64,000 bases of DNA, taken from contig NZ_JBNNUK010000012.1 in NCBI RefSeq assembly GCF_050279675.1, positions 65,486-129,485 on the forward strand. Reading direction: 5' to 3'. The DNA comes from Viridibacillus sp050279675. Lineage in GTDB: Bacteria; Bacillota; Bacilli; Bacillales_A; Planococcaceae. The notes under the pieces were generated by a model. It did no database searches. It worked only from the letters and a program-made list of their open reading frames with translations, and was not told the DNA's origin. Of this stretch, positions 45,368-53,579 are shown in pieces (positions within the stretch are counted from its first letter, which is position 1; the number at the start of each line of letters is the position of its first letter). The position numbers were made by a program, and so were the translations under genes.

Positions 45368-46342
45368 TTAAAATTTGCGCTTACCCATATATAATGCGAT
45401 ATCACGCAAAGACTTATTGATCGAATTTTGTGGAAGAGCTTCAACTTCACGTAATGCTTTATGCAAATATATGTCGCTTATCTTCTTCGCCTTCTTAATT
45501 GCTTCTGATGCACGAATCTTCCCGAGAAACTCTTGTCTTTCATTTTCGGTCATTGTCCCAGCCAACGCCTTTTCAATGAGAGGACGTATTGCAGGATCAT
45601 CTTTCACTAACAAAACGGGCAAAGTAATATTCCCTTGTAGTAAATCACTTCCTGCTGGCTTACCAAGTTGTTTGTCTGTTGATGTCAAATCAAGAATATC
45701 GTCGATAATCTGGAAAGACATCCCGACAAAATAACCGAATCTCTTTAATTGGGTTGCAACGCGTTCGTCTGCGCCCGCAACAACAGCACCTAGATGGCAA
45801 CTAGATGCTATAAGTAATGCGGTTTTGCGTTTAATCCTTCTAAAATAGTCTCGCATATTTTGATCGAGTTGCATTTTATCCTCGATTTGGATAACCTCTC
45901 CAATACAAATCTCTACCATTGTTTCTGATAAAATTTGATGCGCTTTCGGATTATCGATATCAGTAATATATTGCAATGCTCGTGCAAAAATAAAGTCGCC
46001 AGTGTACATTGCCACTCTGTTATTCCATTGAGATTTAACTGTAGGTCTTCCTCTTCTCATTTCCGAATCATCAATAACATCATCATGAACGAGCGAAGCC
46101 ATATGAATCAATTCCAATGATACTGCTACTTTTTTTATCAGTTCAATATCATACTGACCAAATTTAGCCGCAAGTAAAACGAAAACGGGGCGAATTCTTT
46201 TCCCTCCAGCTTTTAGCAAGTGAAGAGAAGCATCATTCAAGAAGTGAGAAGACGAATTCAACGCTGTTTCTAATTCTTTTTCGATGATTTCTATATCTGA
46301 TTTCAAATCAGAATAGAGTAGTTTTAACTTCATCTTTTCCAC
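45368..46342 (-). CDS. hepT: Heptaprenyl diphosphate synthase component II
   Basis: HepT is the catalytic subunit of the two-part enzyme that makes the C35 side chain of menaquinone-7. The 324-residue protein has the first Asp-rich motif in HDDVIDDSEMRRG, the second in QIIDDILDLT, and GGKRIRPVFVLLA. The initiator is probably GTG at 46340-46342, nine bases behind AGAAGG. It forms hepS-menG-hepT, as in B. subtilis. Confidence 0.96.
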   Translation of the reverse strand: MEKMKLKLLYSDLKSDIEIIEKELETALNSSSHFLNDASLHLLKAGGKRIRPVFVLLAAKFGQYDIELIKKVAVSLELIHMASLVHDDVIDDSEMRRGRPTVKSQWNNRVAMYTGDFIFARALQYITDIDNPKAHQILSETMVEICIGEVIQIEDKMQLDQNMRDYFRRIKRKTALLIASSCHLGAVVAGADERVATQLKRFGYFVGMSFQIIDDILDLTSTDKQLGKPAGSDLLQGNITLPVLLVKDDPAIRPLIEKALAGTMTENERQEFLGKIRASEAIKKAKKISDIYLHKALREVEALPQNSINKSLRDIALYMGKRKF

Positions 46343-46362
46343 GTGAATAAACCTTCTCCCAC

Positions 46363-47067
46363 CTAGTTTTCTTTTTTAAAGCCCATATGCATAGCAGCAG
46401 CTCCACCACTATATGCTTTATATTTCACATTTTCGAAGCCTACTTGCTCGAACATCTTCTTCAATTGCTTCATACCCGGGAATTCATCTGCAGATTCTTG
46501 TAACCATGAATACTCTTTATAACTTTTAGCAAATAGCTTACCAAAAATCGGCATAATATATTTGAAATATAATCTAAATAATTGACGATACCCAGGAATC
46601 TCTGATTGTGATGTTTCTAAACAAACTGCCATGCCACCTGGCTTCAACACACGGTTTATCTCACTCAACACTTGCATATAATCTGGTACATTTCGAAGCC
46701 CAAAACCAATTGTTACATATTCAAATGAATTATCTGAGAAAGGCAATTCCATGGCATTCCCTTGTATAAGATTTATTTGAGGATAAGCTTTTGTTTTCTC
46801 GATGCCTACATTTAACATGTTTTGACTAAAATCAAGACCAGTTACTTGTCCAGTTTCACCAACAGCTTCTGCCATAGTAATCGTCCAGTCTGCCGTACCA
46901 CAGCAAACGTCTAAAGCTTTAGAGCCTGGCTTAACTTGCATACGATTCATCGTATCTTTGCGCCATTTTTTGTGTAATTGAAAGCTAATGACAGAGTTCA
47001 TTTTGTCGTAGCTATCAGAGATATTCTCAAACACTTCATGTACGCGTTCTTCTTTAGATTGCGACAC
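46363..47067 (-). CDS. menG: Demethylmenaquinone methyltransferase
   Basis: MenG C-methylates demethylmenaquinone with SAM. The 234-residue protein has SYDKMNSVISFQLHKKWR, LDVCCGTADWTI, GLDFSQNML, GNAMELPFSDNSFEYVTIGFGLRNVPD and FGKLFAKSYKEYSWLQES. GTG at 47067 is preferred to TTG at 47076, because it lies nine bases behind AGAAGG inside the hepS end and matches the homologue N-terminus. Confidence 0.96.
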   Translation of the reverse strand: MSQSKEERVHEVFENISDSYDKMNSVISFQLHKKWRKDTMNRMQVKPGSKALDVCCGTADWTITMAEAVGETGQVTGLDFSQNMLNVGIEKTKAYPQINLIQGNAMELPFSDNSFEYVTIGFGLRNVPDYMQVLSEINRVLKPGGMAVCLETSQSEIPGYRQLFRLYFKYIMPIFGKLFAKSYKEYSWLQESADEFPGMKQLKKMFEQVGFENVKYKAYSGGAAAMHMGFKKEN

Positions 47068-47072
47068 TGTTT

Positions 47073-47861
47073 TCAACCTTCTCTCGTCGTTTGATGTTCA
47101 CATGCAATTCGTGGCATGCGATTTACAATGAGCGTTTTCACTTCATCTTGAAGAAATGGAGAAGTTGAAATACTTCGAGTAAATGTAGATGAAAGCTCTG
47201 ATACTAATTCTTCTAAAATTCTCTCTACTGATCTCTTCGTAGAAGTAAATTGCTCACTTTTCTCAATAGCTGCCACTATGCGAGTCTTCATATGTGTTTC
47301 TTGTAAGCTTCGCAATTCATAAGCTAGTCTATTTAATAATAAGCCTTGCTGCACCAGTGGAATATATTGGTCTAAATGATAATGTTTCATAAATTGTTCA
47401 ATAGACTTCGATTCGATGACAGTTAATGCATCCAACCATTCTGCTATAGGTCGAATAGTTGGTTCATAGATAGCCGTCTTTTTTTCACTAATATCAACGA
47501 TACCATTCGATAATGAGCGAATCAGAGGGATATTAGGTATCTTAGACAATAGTTGATAATATATGCCACTATAAAAGTCTCCTGCTAAAACAGTTAATTG
47601 TTGGTCCTTCGATGTAGCGTCCACTTCATCTATTTGGTCATGCGCATGAAGTGCAGTGTAAATAATACCAATTGTTGTAGATACTTCATCTTGCTCATTT
47701 GTCCATATTTCACCATTCAGGAATGGCAACAATAGATAAAACAATGTCTCATTTTCAACGATGGGCTGACCTGTATATTTGAGGAGCGTTCTATGATGCA
47801 ATTGCATTAAAATATCGGCTTGTAATTCTTGTATTTTGTTATCAATGATAGTTGCATTCAT
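47073..47861 (-). CDS. hepS: Heptaprenyl diphosphate synthase component I
   Basis: HepS is the small non-catalytic subunit that sets product chain length with HepT. The 262-residue helical protein is weakly conserved, but position (mtrB-hepS-menG-hepT) and blocks such as LHAHDQIDEVDA, VLAGDFYSGIYYQLLSKIPNI and IVDISEKKT support it. GGAGAAAAG precedes ATG. Confidence 0.88.
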   Translation of the reverse strand: MNATIIDNKIQELQADILMQLHHRTLLKYTGQPIVENETLFYLLLPFLNGEIWTNEQDEVSTTIGIIYTALHAHDQIDEVDATSKDQQLTVLAGDFYSGIYYQLLSKIPNIPLIRSLSNGIVDISEKKTAIYEPTIRPIAEWLDALTVIESKSIEQFMKHYHLDQYIPLVQQGLLLNRLAYELRSLQETHMKTRIVAAIEKSEQFTSTKRSVERILEELVSELSSTFTRSISTSPFLQDEVKTLIVNRMPRIACEHQTTREG

Positions 47862-47963
47862 AAACTTTTCTCCATTTCAGTTCATTTCCTGTTGTCATAT
47901 ACTTTACGGAACATTTATATAATTTTCGTGCCATACTAGTTTTTTAAAAATTTAAGTTTATGA

Positions 47964-48185
47964 TTATTTTTTTGCTTCACTATTTACGACGCCATAAGCT
48001 GTATGAATTTCTGCTTTACCACGAATTTTCATAGCTGATGTATGCTCTGTAAATTGTGCAATCATAATTTCTCCGCTATCTAATTTTTCGGAGTGATGAA
48101 ACTTTGTATCTGTACCGCGAGTTAAACCGATCACATGAACGCCATCTTCTTCTGCACGGATTACTATATAGTCATTCTGAGACAT
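47964..48185 (-). CDS. mtrB: trp RNA-binding attenuation protein TRAP
   Basis: TRAP forms an 11-mer ring that, bound to tryptophan, binds GAG/UAG repeats in trp leader RNAs. The 73-residue protein matches B. subtilis MtrB (DYIVIRAEEDGVHVIGLTRGTDTKFHHSEKLDSGE, QFTEHTSAMKIRGKAEI) including the KKR-type RNA-binding face. GGAG precedes ATG. It lies between folE and hepS. No trp genes occur in this window. Confidence 0.97.
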   Translation of the reverse strand: MSQNDYIVIRAEEDGVHVIGLTRGTDTKFHHSEKLDSGEIMIAQFTEHTSAMKIRGKAEIHTAYGVVNSEAKK

Positions 48186-48246
48186 ATCAACATTCTCCTT
48201 GCTCCATTATTTCCTTTGTTCATCATATCACAAATAATGGGCTATT

Positions 48247-48819
48247 TTAAGACATTTGAATGAATGATAGTATTTCTGATCGTTTTACGTCGTCTTCTTC
48301 AAAGATTCCTTTTGCTACAGATGTGATAGTTTTTGCTCCAGGCTTTTTAATTCCTCGCATTGTCATGCACATATGCTCTGCTTCAACAACCACATAAACA
48401 CCTTGTGGATTCAGCATTTCCATCAACGTATCAGCAATTGTTGCAGTAATTCGTTCTTGCAATTGCGGACGATGCGATACTGTTTCGACAGTTCTTGCTA
48501 ATTTACTTAAACCTGCTACAACGCCATCTTTTGGTATGTATGCAATATGCGCTTTACCATAAAACGGTACTAAATGATGTTCACACATTGAGAAGAATGG
48601 GATATCCTTCACAAGGACAACCTCATCATGACCTTCATGGAAAACTGTTTCAAAATATTTTTTTGGATCTTCATGCAATCCTGAGAACATTTCTTGATAC
48701 ATTTTTGCAACACGCTTTGGTGTATCTAAAAGCCCTTCACGATTCGGATCTTCTCCAACTGCTTCGAGAATCATTTTAATCGCTTGTTCTATTTTATTTA
48801 AATCCGTAGTAGTCAACAT
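48247..48819 (-). CDS. folE: GTP cyclohydrolase I
   Basis: FolE makes dihydroneopterin triphosphate for folate. The 190-residue protein shows GEDPNREGLLDTPKRVAKMYQEMF, the zinc ligands in SMCEHHLVPFYGKAHIAYIP, KLARTVETVSHRPQLQERIT and AEHMCMTMRGI. B. subtilis calls it mtrA and pairs it with mtrB in an operon, as here. GGGGGA precedes ATG. Confidence 0.97.
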   Translation of the reverse strand: MLTTTDLNKIEQAIKMILEAVGEDPNREGLLDTPKRVAKMYQEMFSGLHEDPKKYFETVFHEGHDEVVLVKDIPFFSMCEHHLVPFYGKAHIAYIPKDGVVAGLSKLARTVETVSHRPQLQERITATIADTLMEMLNPQGVYVVVEAEHMCMTMRGIKKPGAKTITSVAKGIFEEDDVKRSEILSFIQMS

Positions 48820-48857
48820 TAATCCCCCATTATATATGCATTACTAGTTACCTTGTG

Positions 48858-48885
48858 ATGTTAGCACAATCAAAGCAAAATGCAA
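48858..48885 (-). promoter_or_regulatory. Candidate promoter of folE-mtrB
   Basis: TTGCAT (48880-48885), 16 bases, TAACAT (48858-48863) with a TG one base before the -10, on the minus strand about 40 bases before folE. Confidence 0.5.
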
Positions 48886-49312
48886 AATGCATTGCCTAAT
48901 ATTAGAGCGGGTATTTTTGGTGATTTATCCATTGCTTTTTTATCAAAACTCTATTGGTTTTATATTTTTTGATTTACTCAACTAAATAGGTCAATATTCG
49001 CTTTTCGTTACAAACCCTACTCTATCAATTCTAGCTGGAAGTTTTGTAGAGAATATCTCTGTCCTCTTAAGTACCCTCTAAATTCAAGAACTCATTTATT
49101 CACCATTTTACATTTAAAAGCTATCTAACTATATAACATACGAAACTAAAAAAGTGAATAATTCTAAAACAAAAAGTATCTTTAACGCTAAATACCAGCA
49201 GGAGTTATTACAATTCCCTGCTCCTCATACCAGAAATGAACAAGAATTACATATTTCTTGTTCATTTCTAGTGTGCTATTTTATCAAAAAAATAGACTAG
49301 ATAAGAGCAAAC
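48886..49312. other. Intergenic region between folE and hbs
   Basis: About 430 bases hold no supported reading frame. The only structure is at 49233-49268, a perfect 14-bp inverted repeat (GAAATGAACAAGAA / TTCTTGTTCATTTC, 8-base loop) with no T run on either side, and a shorter AGCAGG/CCTGCT hairpin just before it (about 49198-49223). Confidence 0.5.
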
Positions 49313-49344
49313 AAAAAGAACAGCCTTCCGGAGAAAGCTGTTCT
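49313..49344 (-). terminator. Terminator of hbs
   Basis: A 12-pair stem (49317-49328 with 49333-49344, one mismatch or wobble) is followed by TTTTTG on the minus strand. Confidence 0.88.
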
Positions 49345-49361
49345 ATGTACCCTAGATACTA

Positions 49362-49634
49362 TTATTTGACAGCATCTTTAAGCGCTTTACCTGGTTTGAA
49401 AGCAGGCACTTTGCTAGCAGCGATTTCGATTTCTTCACCTGATTGTGGGTTACGACCTTTACGAGCCGCACGTTCACGTACTTCAAAGTTACCAAAACCG
49501 ATTAATTGTACTTTATCACCCGTTGTAAGAGCTTCTTGAATTGTATCAAATACTGCTTCAACTGCTTTAGAAGCGTCTTTTTTAGAAAGACCTGCAGCTT
49601 CAGCAACAGAGTTAACTAATTCTGTTTTATTCAC
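49362..49634 (-). CDS. hbs: DNA-binding protein HU
   Basis: HU is the main nucleoid protein of Bacillus. The 90-residue protein is almost the B. subtilis HBsu sequence: MNKTELVNSVAEAAGLSKKD, QLIGFGNFEVRERAARKGRN, and ASKVPAFKPGKALKDAVK. The initiator is GTG at 49632-49634, behind GAGGAGG; the longer GTG at 49643 overlaps that site. Confidence 0.97.
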   Translation of the reverse strand: MNKTELVNSVAEAAGLSKKDASKAVEAVFDTIQEALTTGDKVQLIGFGNFEVRERAARKGRNPQSGEEIEIAASKVPAFKPGKALKDAVK

Positions 49635-49680
49635 ACCATTCACCTCCTCTCAAGGGGCATTGACTCAATCATGTAAAAAG

Positions 49681-49710
49681 ATTATCACAACCGAAAACCC
49701 TATGCAACAA
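49681..49710 (-). promoter_or_regulatory. Candidate promoter of hbs
   Basis: TTGTTG (49705-49710), 18 bases, GATAAT (49681-49686) preceded by TG, on the minus strand 47 bases before the hbs start. Confidence 0.5.
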
Positions 49711-49761
49711 TATTTATACTCCTTTTACCTAGTTTAAGCAAATATAATCCCTATAAAACGC

Positions 49762-49792
49762 AAAAAAACCTTTTTGCACGGTCACAAAAAGG
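49762..49792 (-). terminator. Terminator of spoIVA
   Basis: CCTTTTTG/CAAAAAGG with an eight-base loop and TTTTTTTG on the minus strand. Confidence 0.88.
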
Positions 49793-49825
49793 AATTTTTT
49801 GCTTTATTTATAAGTAAACTGGTAA

Positions 49826-51304
49826 TTACAAAATGAAAGTTACCATGCCACGGTCACCTTGGTTTACCATTCGTTCAATAGTTTGACGCATTCTCGTTTT
49901 TGCATGAGCTGGCACAGCATTTGTTTTATAAGCTATACTTTCCTTCATGACCTCATAAAGCGGTGTACCAAATAATTGGGTATTCCAAAGTGCATCTCTA
50001 TCATGATAATATCCGTGTTTCAAATCTTTTAATAGCTGCTGACTATGAAACTCAGACCCTATTAACGGAGCAAATTCTGCTTCCATATCGATACGTAAAA
50101 TATGATAAGACGGTGCATTTGCCTTCATGCGTACACCAAAGAAATTATTTTGTTTAATGATTTCTGGTGGTGTTGGTTCAAGTTCTTGCATATTAGGTAG
50201 AGTGACTCCATAACCGTCTTTTTTAGCCTTTTCAATAGCTTCATGGAAGCGTTTATGAGCCTGTCTAGCTTCCTGTGATTCTTTAATAAATAACAACCAT
50301 TCTTTTTTTGTAACCACCGGTTCATCCAAAAATTGTTCACAAATTGATTGATATATATCATTTTTTACTTGAAGAGTAATTCTTGCACTACCCATGCCTG
50401 GATTGACATCGGTCACTTCTGCATTAGAAATATAATCTTCTTCACTTAATTTAGTTGCAATATGTTTGACATCTCGTATTTTCGTCACGGAATCACTCCA
50501 TGTAGCGATAGCATCATTTAAAGAGATATTAATAGGATTCGTTTCTCCAATGACCTCCATCCAATCAGGGCGCTCCACTTCGATTGATGTAATTGGAAAT
50601 TCGTAAAGTGCTTCTTTCAAAATTTCATTTACTTCTTGCACACTCATTTGATCCGCAGAAGTACTAATTACTGGTACCTGATAGCGATCTGACAGCTCAT
50701 TTTTCAGCGCCACAGTATCTTTATGTGCGGGCATTTTACTATTTATTACCACAACAAATGGCTTACCTATTGACTGAAGTTGCTCAATTATTTCAATTTC
50801 TGCTTTTTCAGCTGCCTGCCTTGGAATACCATTGACAGAGCCATCTGTAGTAACAACAATACCAATATTTGAATGATCACGGATGACTTTATCTGTTCCA
50901 ATTCTAGCTGCTTCCTGGAAAGGAATTGGCTCATTATGCCACGGCGTGTGAACTAATTTCGGACCATTTTCGTCTTCATATCCCTTCACACCGTCAATAA
51001 TATAACCCACACAATCAGCCAGCCTAATTTGCATCGTAAGAGGCCCTTCTCCTACTGCAATTTGTGTTCCTTTAGCTGGGACGAATTTAGGTTCAGCTGT
51101 CATTATTACAGGGCCTGGAGAGCTTTGAGGCAGCTCGTCCTGTGCTCGTAATCGCTCTGCTTCATCTGTGATGTTTGGCAATACCATAACTTCCATTACA
51201 CGCTTTGTAAACGTTGATTTTCCTACTCGTACCGGCCCTACTACCCCAATATATACATCACCGTTTGTGCGCTCCACAATTTGCTCATATAATTGTTCTG
51301 AAAT
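49826..51304 (-). CDS. spoIVA: Spore coat morphogenetic ATPase SpoIVA, probable AUU start
   Basis: SpoIVA polymerises by ATP hydrolysis on the outer forespore membrane and forms the coat basement layer in the mother cell. The roughly 492-residue protein has Walker A GVVGPVRVGKST near residue 20, then QDELPQSSPGPVIMTAEPKFVP, LADCVGYIIDGVKGYEDENGP, and a conserved C-terminus ending GDRGMVTFIL. Upstream in frame are only a TTG at 51328 lying before the ribosome site. AGGAGG (51312-51317) is seven bases from an ATT codon at 51302-51304, and starting there gives an N-terminus aligned with B. subtilis SpoIVA (ERTNGDVYIGVVG against ERTGGDIYLGVVG). I therefore call ATT as start. Confidence 0.93.
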   Translation of the reverse strand: MSEQLYEQIVERTNGDVYIGVVGPVRVGKSTFTKRVMEVMVLPNITDEAERLRAQDELPQSSPGPVIMTAEPKFVPAKGTQIAVGEGPLTMQIRLADCVGYIIDGVKGYEDENGPKLVHTPWHNEPIPFQEAARIGTDKVIRDHSNIGIVVTTDGSVNGIPRQAAEKAEIEIIEQLQSIGKPFVVVINSKMPAHKDTVALKNELSDRYQVPVISTSADQMSVQEVNEILKEALYEFPITSIEVERPDWMEVIGETNPINISLNDAIATWSDSVTKIRDVKHIATKLSEEDYISNAEVTDVNPGMGSARITLQVKNDIYQSICEQFLDEPVVTKKEWLLFIKESQEARQAHKRFHEAIEKAKKDGYGVTLPNMQELEPTPPEIIKQNNFFGVRMKANAPSYHILRIDMEAEFAPLIGSEFHSQQLLKDLKHGYYHDRDALWNTQLFGTPLYEVMKESIAYKTNAVPAHAKTRMRQTIERMVNQGDRGMVTFIL

Positions 51305-51331
51305 GTGAATCCCTCCTATTCTACGCAATCT

Positions 51332-51360
51332 ATTCTATGCATGAAAAAAACGTTTCATGC
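51332..51360 (-). promoter_or_regulatory. Possible sigma-E promoter of spoIVA
   Basis: GCATGAA (51354-51360), 14 bases, CATAGAAT (51332-51339) on the minus strand resembles the sigma-E pattern with a CATACAAT -10 box. spoIVA is sigma-E dependent in B. subtilis. The -35-like box lies in the downstream arm of the yphF terminator. Confidence 0.45.
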
Positions 51361-51378
51361 TAAAAGCATCAAACGTTT
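51343..51378 (-). terminator. Terminator of yphF
   Basis: AAACGTTTGATGC/GCATGAAACGTTT pair over 13 positions with one mismatch and a TTTTA loop, followed by TTTTCATG on the minus strand. Confidence 0.8.
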
Positions 51379-51385
51379 TAGAAGG

Positions 51386-52102
51386 TTATTTTTTATCGGT
51401 TAAGAAAATGACTTCATTCTTATTATTTACTGTATACGGTAAAGAATAGGCTGGTAGAATAGCGTATTTATCCGATAATAAATAACGGATGTCATCGCCT
51501 GATTTTACTTTTGGATTATCTTCATCTAATATACGTTGTAATTCAATAGAATAATCAATACAAATTTCTCCACTCCCTTTTACAACTAAAGGTAGATTTA
51601 CACCCGAATAAGGACTTGGAACTGAAGGTGATTTTTTGTAACCCATCTTCTCATAATCCATTTGATAAATATCACCAATAATTTTATCAGAGATTGGTAC
51701 GAAACCATTCACACCTTTTTTTATGTTCAATTCACGAATTATTTCTGCACCTCGTAAGTCTACTAGTTTAACAAGAGGTTTTTTACTCTCTGCATTCCAA
51801 ATGACATATTGATAAATTCCACCCTTTTCATAGGCATTCCCAGGAATTTTGTCTAAATGACCATTTAGTAATTTATCGAATTGAATAGGGTACTTAATAT
51901 ATTGATCTACATTTTCTTCACGATTTTGGATAGGTAGCAATCCGCCTGAAGTCTTTCTAAAAGAATCTATCGCCTTTTGGACTACTATTAGTTGTGCCTC
52001 ATCTGGAACTTGATTTTCAGCTCGTTCTGATTGCGGGTACATACAGCCAGATAAAAGTGTAGCTATTACAGCCACCAACAATAATATTCTCATTTTTTTC
52101 AT
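51386..52102 (-). CDS. yphF: YphF family lipoprotein
   Basis: The 238-residue protein has a lipoprotein signal (KKMRILLLVAVIATLLSGC, lipidated Cys near residue 20). Its mature domain carries NREENVDQYIKYPIQFDKLLNGHLDKIPG and ICIDYSIELQRILDED. Position between spoIVA and yphE fits B. subtilis yphF. GAGGTAAG precedes ATG. The function is unknown. Confidence 0.85.
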   Translation of the reverse strand: MKKMRILLLVAVIATLLSGCMYPQSERAENQVPDEAQLIVVQKAIDSFRKTSGGLLPIQNREENVDQYIKYPIQFDKLLNGHLDKIPGNAYEKGGIYQYVIWNAESKKPLVKLVDLRGAEIIRELNIKKGVNGFVPISDKIIGDIYQMDYEKMGYKKSPSVPSPYSGVNLPLVVKGSGEICIDYSIELQRILDEDNPKVKSGDDIRYLLSDKYAILPAYSLPYTVNNKNEVIFLTDKK

Positions 52103-52125
52103 ATACTTACCTCATTTTCTTAGGA

Positions 52126-52347
52126 TTACCATGTGAAGACGACAAACATCATCGTCAAGAAACCTATGAATAAAAATAAATAAGAGATCAAAGCTATAAT
52201 TGAACTCACTATTGCATTTTTGATTTTATGACGACTTAAGTAAATTAACCCCATCGCTACTAACATAAAACCAATAGAATAGAAAGATATCCACATCATA
52301 TCCATTGGAGAAAAAGGAGTACCATTTAGTAGGACTAAGCTTGACAA
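52126..52347 (-). CDS. yphE: YphE family small membrane protein (DUF2768)
   Basis: The protein has about 73 residues and two membrane spans (MMWISFYSIGFMLVAMGLIYL and IVSSIIALISYLFLFIGFLTMMFVVF) joined by a basic loop SRHKIKNA. It corresponds to DUF2768/YphE between gpsA and yphF. TTG at 52345-52347 lies eight bases behind AGGTGG; GTG at 52359 overlaps the site. Function unknown, possibly sporulation-linked by context. Confidence 0.82.
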   Translation of the reverse strand: MSSLVLLNGTPFSPMDMMWISFYSIGFMLVAMGLIYLSRHKIKNAIVSSIIALISYLFLFIGFLTMMFVVFTW

Positions 52348-52408
52348 CAGACCAACCACCTTTCTTAACTAGAAACCGTTTCCATTCTCACAGATGAAAT
52401 TATATCAC

Positions 52409-52443
52409 AAAAAAACAAGAGGTGAGGAAGCATCACCTCTTGT
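52409..52443 (-). terminator. Terminator of gpsA
   Basis: A perfect 11-bp stem ACAAGAGGTGA/TCACCTCTTGT with a seven-base loop is followed by TTTTTTG on the minus strand. Confidence 0.92.
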
Positions 52444-52533
52444 CCATATTAATAATAGAGCTTGATATCACTGTATTTTAAACACTTTTACAACGGTTAT
52501 GTTTATCGTACAATTTTGTGACAAATATCACAA

Positions 52534-53550
52534 TTATTCAAAGAACCCTGCCATTTCGTGTGTTTTCATACGTTGCATTAGCTTCTCTACACCTTCAGTA
52601 GCATTTTGTTCTTCAAATAGCACCTCAAATAGCGCTGATGTGATTGGCATTATTACATCGTATTTCTCAGCTAGCTGATGTGCCCCTTTTGTTGTACGGA
52701 CACCTTCTACAACCATGCCCATTTGGTCCAATACTTCCTGCAACGTCATACCTTTACCAAGCATATTCCCCGCACGCCAGTTACGTGAGTGAACACTTGT
52801 ACATGTGACGATTAAATCACCCATACCAGCAAGTCCTGAGAACGTTAAAGGCTCTGCACCCATTTTCACACCTAAGCGTGACATTTCTGCTAAACCTCTT
52901 GTAATAAGCGCCGCCTTAGCATTGTCCCCATATCCTAAACCATCAGTTACCCCGGCAGCTAAAGCAATAACGTTTTTCAACGCACCACCCATTTCTACTC
53001 CAATAACATCTGTATTCGTATAAATACGGAAATACTGATTCATAAACAGATCTTGGACGCGCTCGGCAGATGCCAAGTTTTCACACGCTGCTGCCACAGT
53101 AGTAGGATGATGCAACACTACTTCTTCAGCATGACTTGGACCAGAAAGAACAACAATGTCTTCAATTAAAGCTTCGTCTATTTCTTCTCTCATAATCTCA
53201 GAAATGCGTAATAATGAATCAGGTTCAATTCCTTTTGAAACATGGACAAATAAAATTTTACGATCTAAAGTTTTCATCATTTTTTGACAAGTTTCGCGAA
53301 TACCCTTTGTAGGGACAGCCATGACAATCACGTCTGCATGTGCAACTGCATCTGCTAATATATGTGTTGCTTTTAATGTAGTTGGTAGTTGTACACTTGG
53401 TAAATACTTCGCATTTGTGTGTTGCTCATTAATTTCGTTGGCTTGCTCTTCACGATGTGACCAAAGTAGGCAATCATGTCCATTTTCAGCTAATACTATT
53501 GCTAGTGACGTGCCCCATGAGCCCGCACCAAAAACTGTTACTTTATCCAT
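52534..53550 (-). CDS. gpsA: NAD(P)-dependent glycerol-3-phosphate dehydrogenase
   Basis: GpsA reduces dihydroxyacetone phosphate to sn-glycerol 3-phosphate for lipids and teichoic acids. The 338-residue protein has VFGAGSWGTSLA, LLWSHREEQANEIN, VHVSKGIEPDSL, the catalytic Lys in GGALKNVIALAAGV, and FSGLAGMGDLIVTCTS. GGGGGGATC precedes ATG. It lies 29 bases after der. Confidence 0.97.
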   Translation of the reverse strand: MDKVTVFGAGSWGTSLAIVLAENGHDCLLWSHREEQANEINEQHTNAKYLPSVQLPTTLKATHILADAVAHADVIVMAVPTKGIRETCQKMMKTLDRKILFVHVSKGIEPDSLLRISEIMREEIDEALIEDIVVLSGPSHAEEVVLHHPTTVAAACENLASAERVQDLFMNQYFRIYTNTDVIGVEMGGALKNVIALAAGVTDGLGYGDNAKAALITRGLAEMSRLGVKMGAEPLTFSGLAGMGDLIVTCTSVHSRNWRAGNMLGKGMTLQEVLDQMGMVVEGVRTTKGAHQLAEKYDVIMPITSALFEVLFEEQNATEGVEKLMQRMKTHEMAGFFE

Positions 53551-53579
53551 GTTTGGATCCCCCCAACTAGATTTAACTT

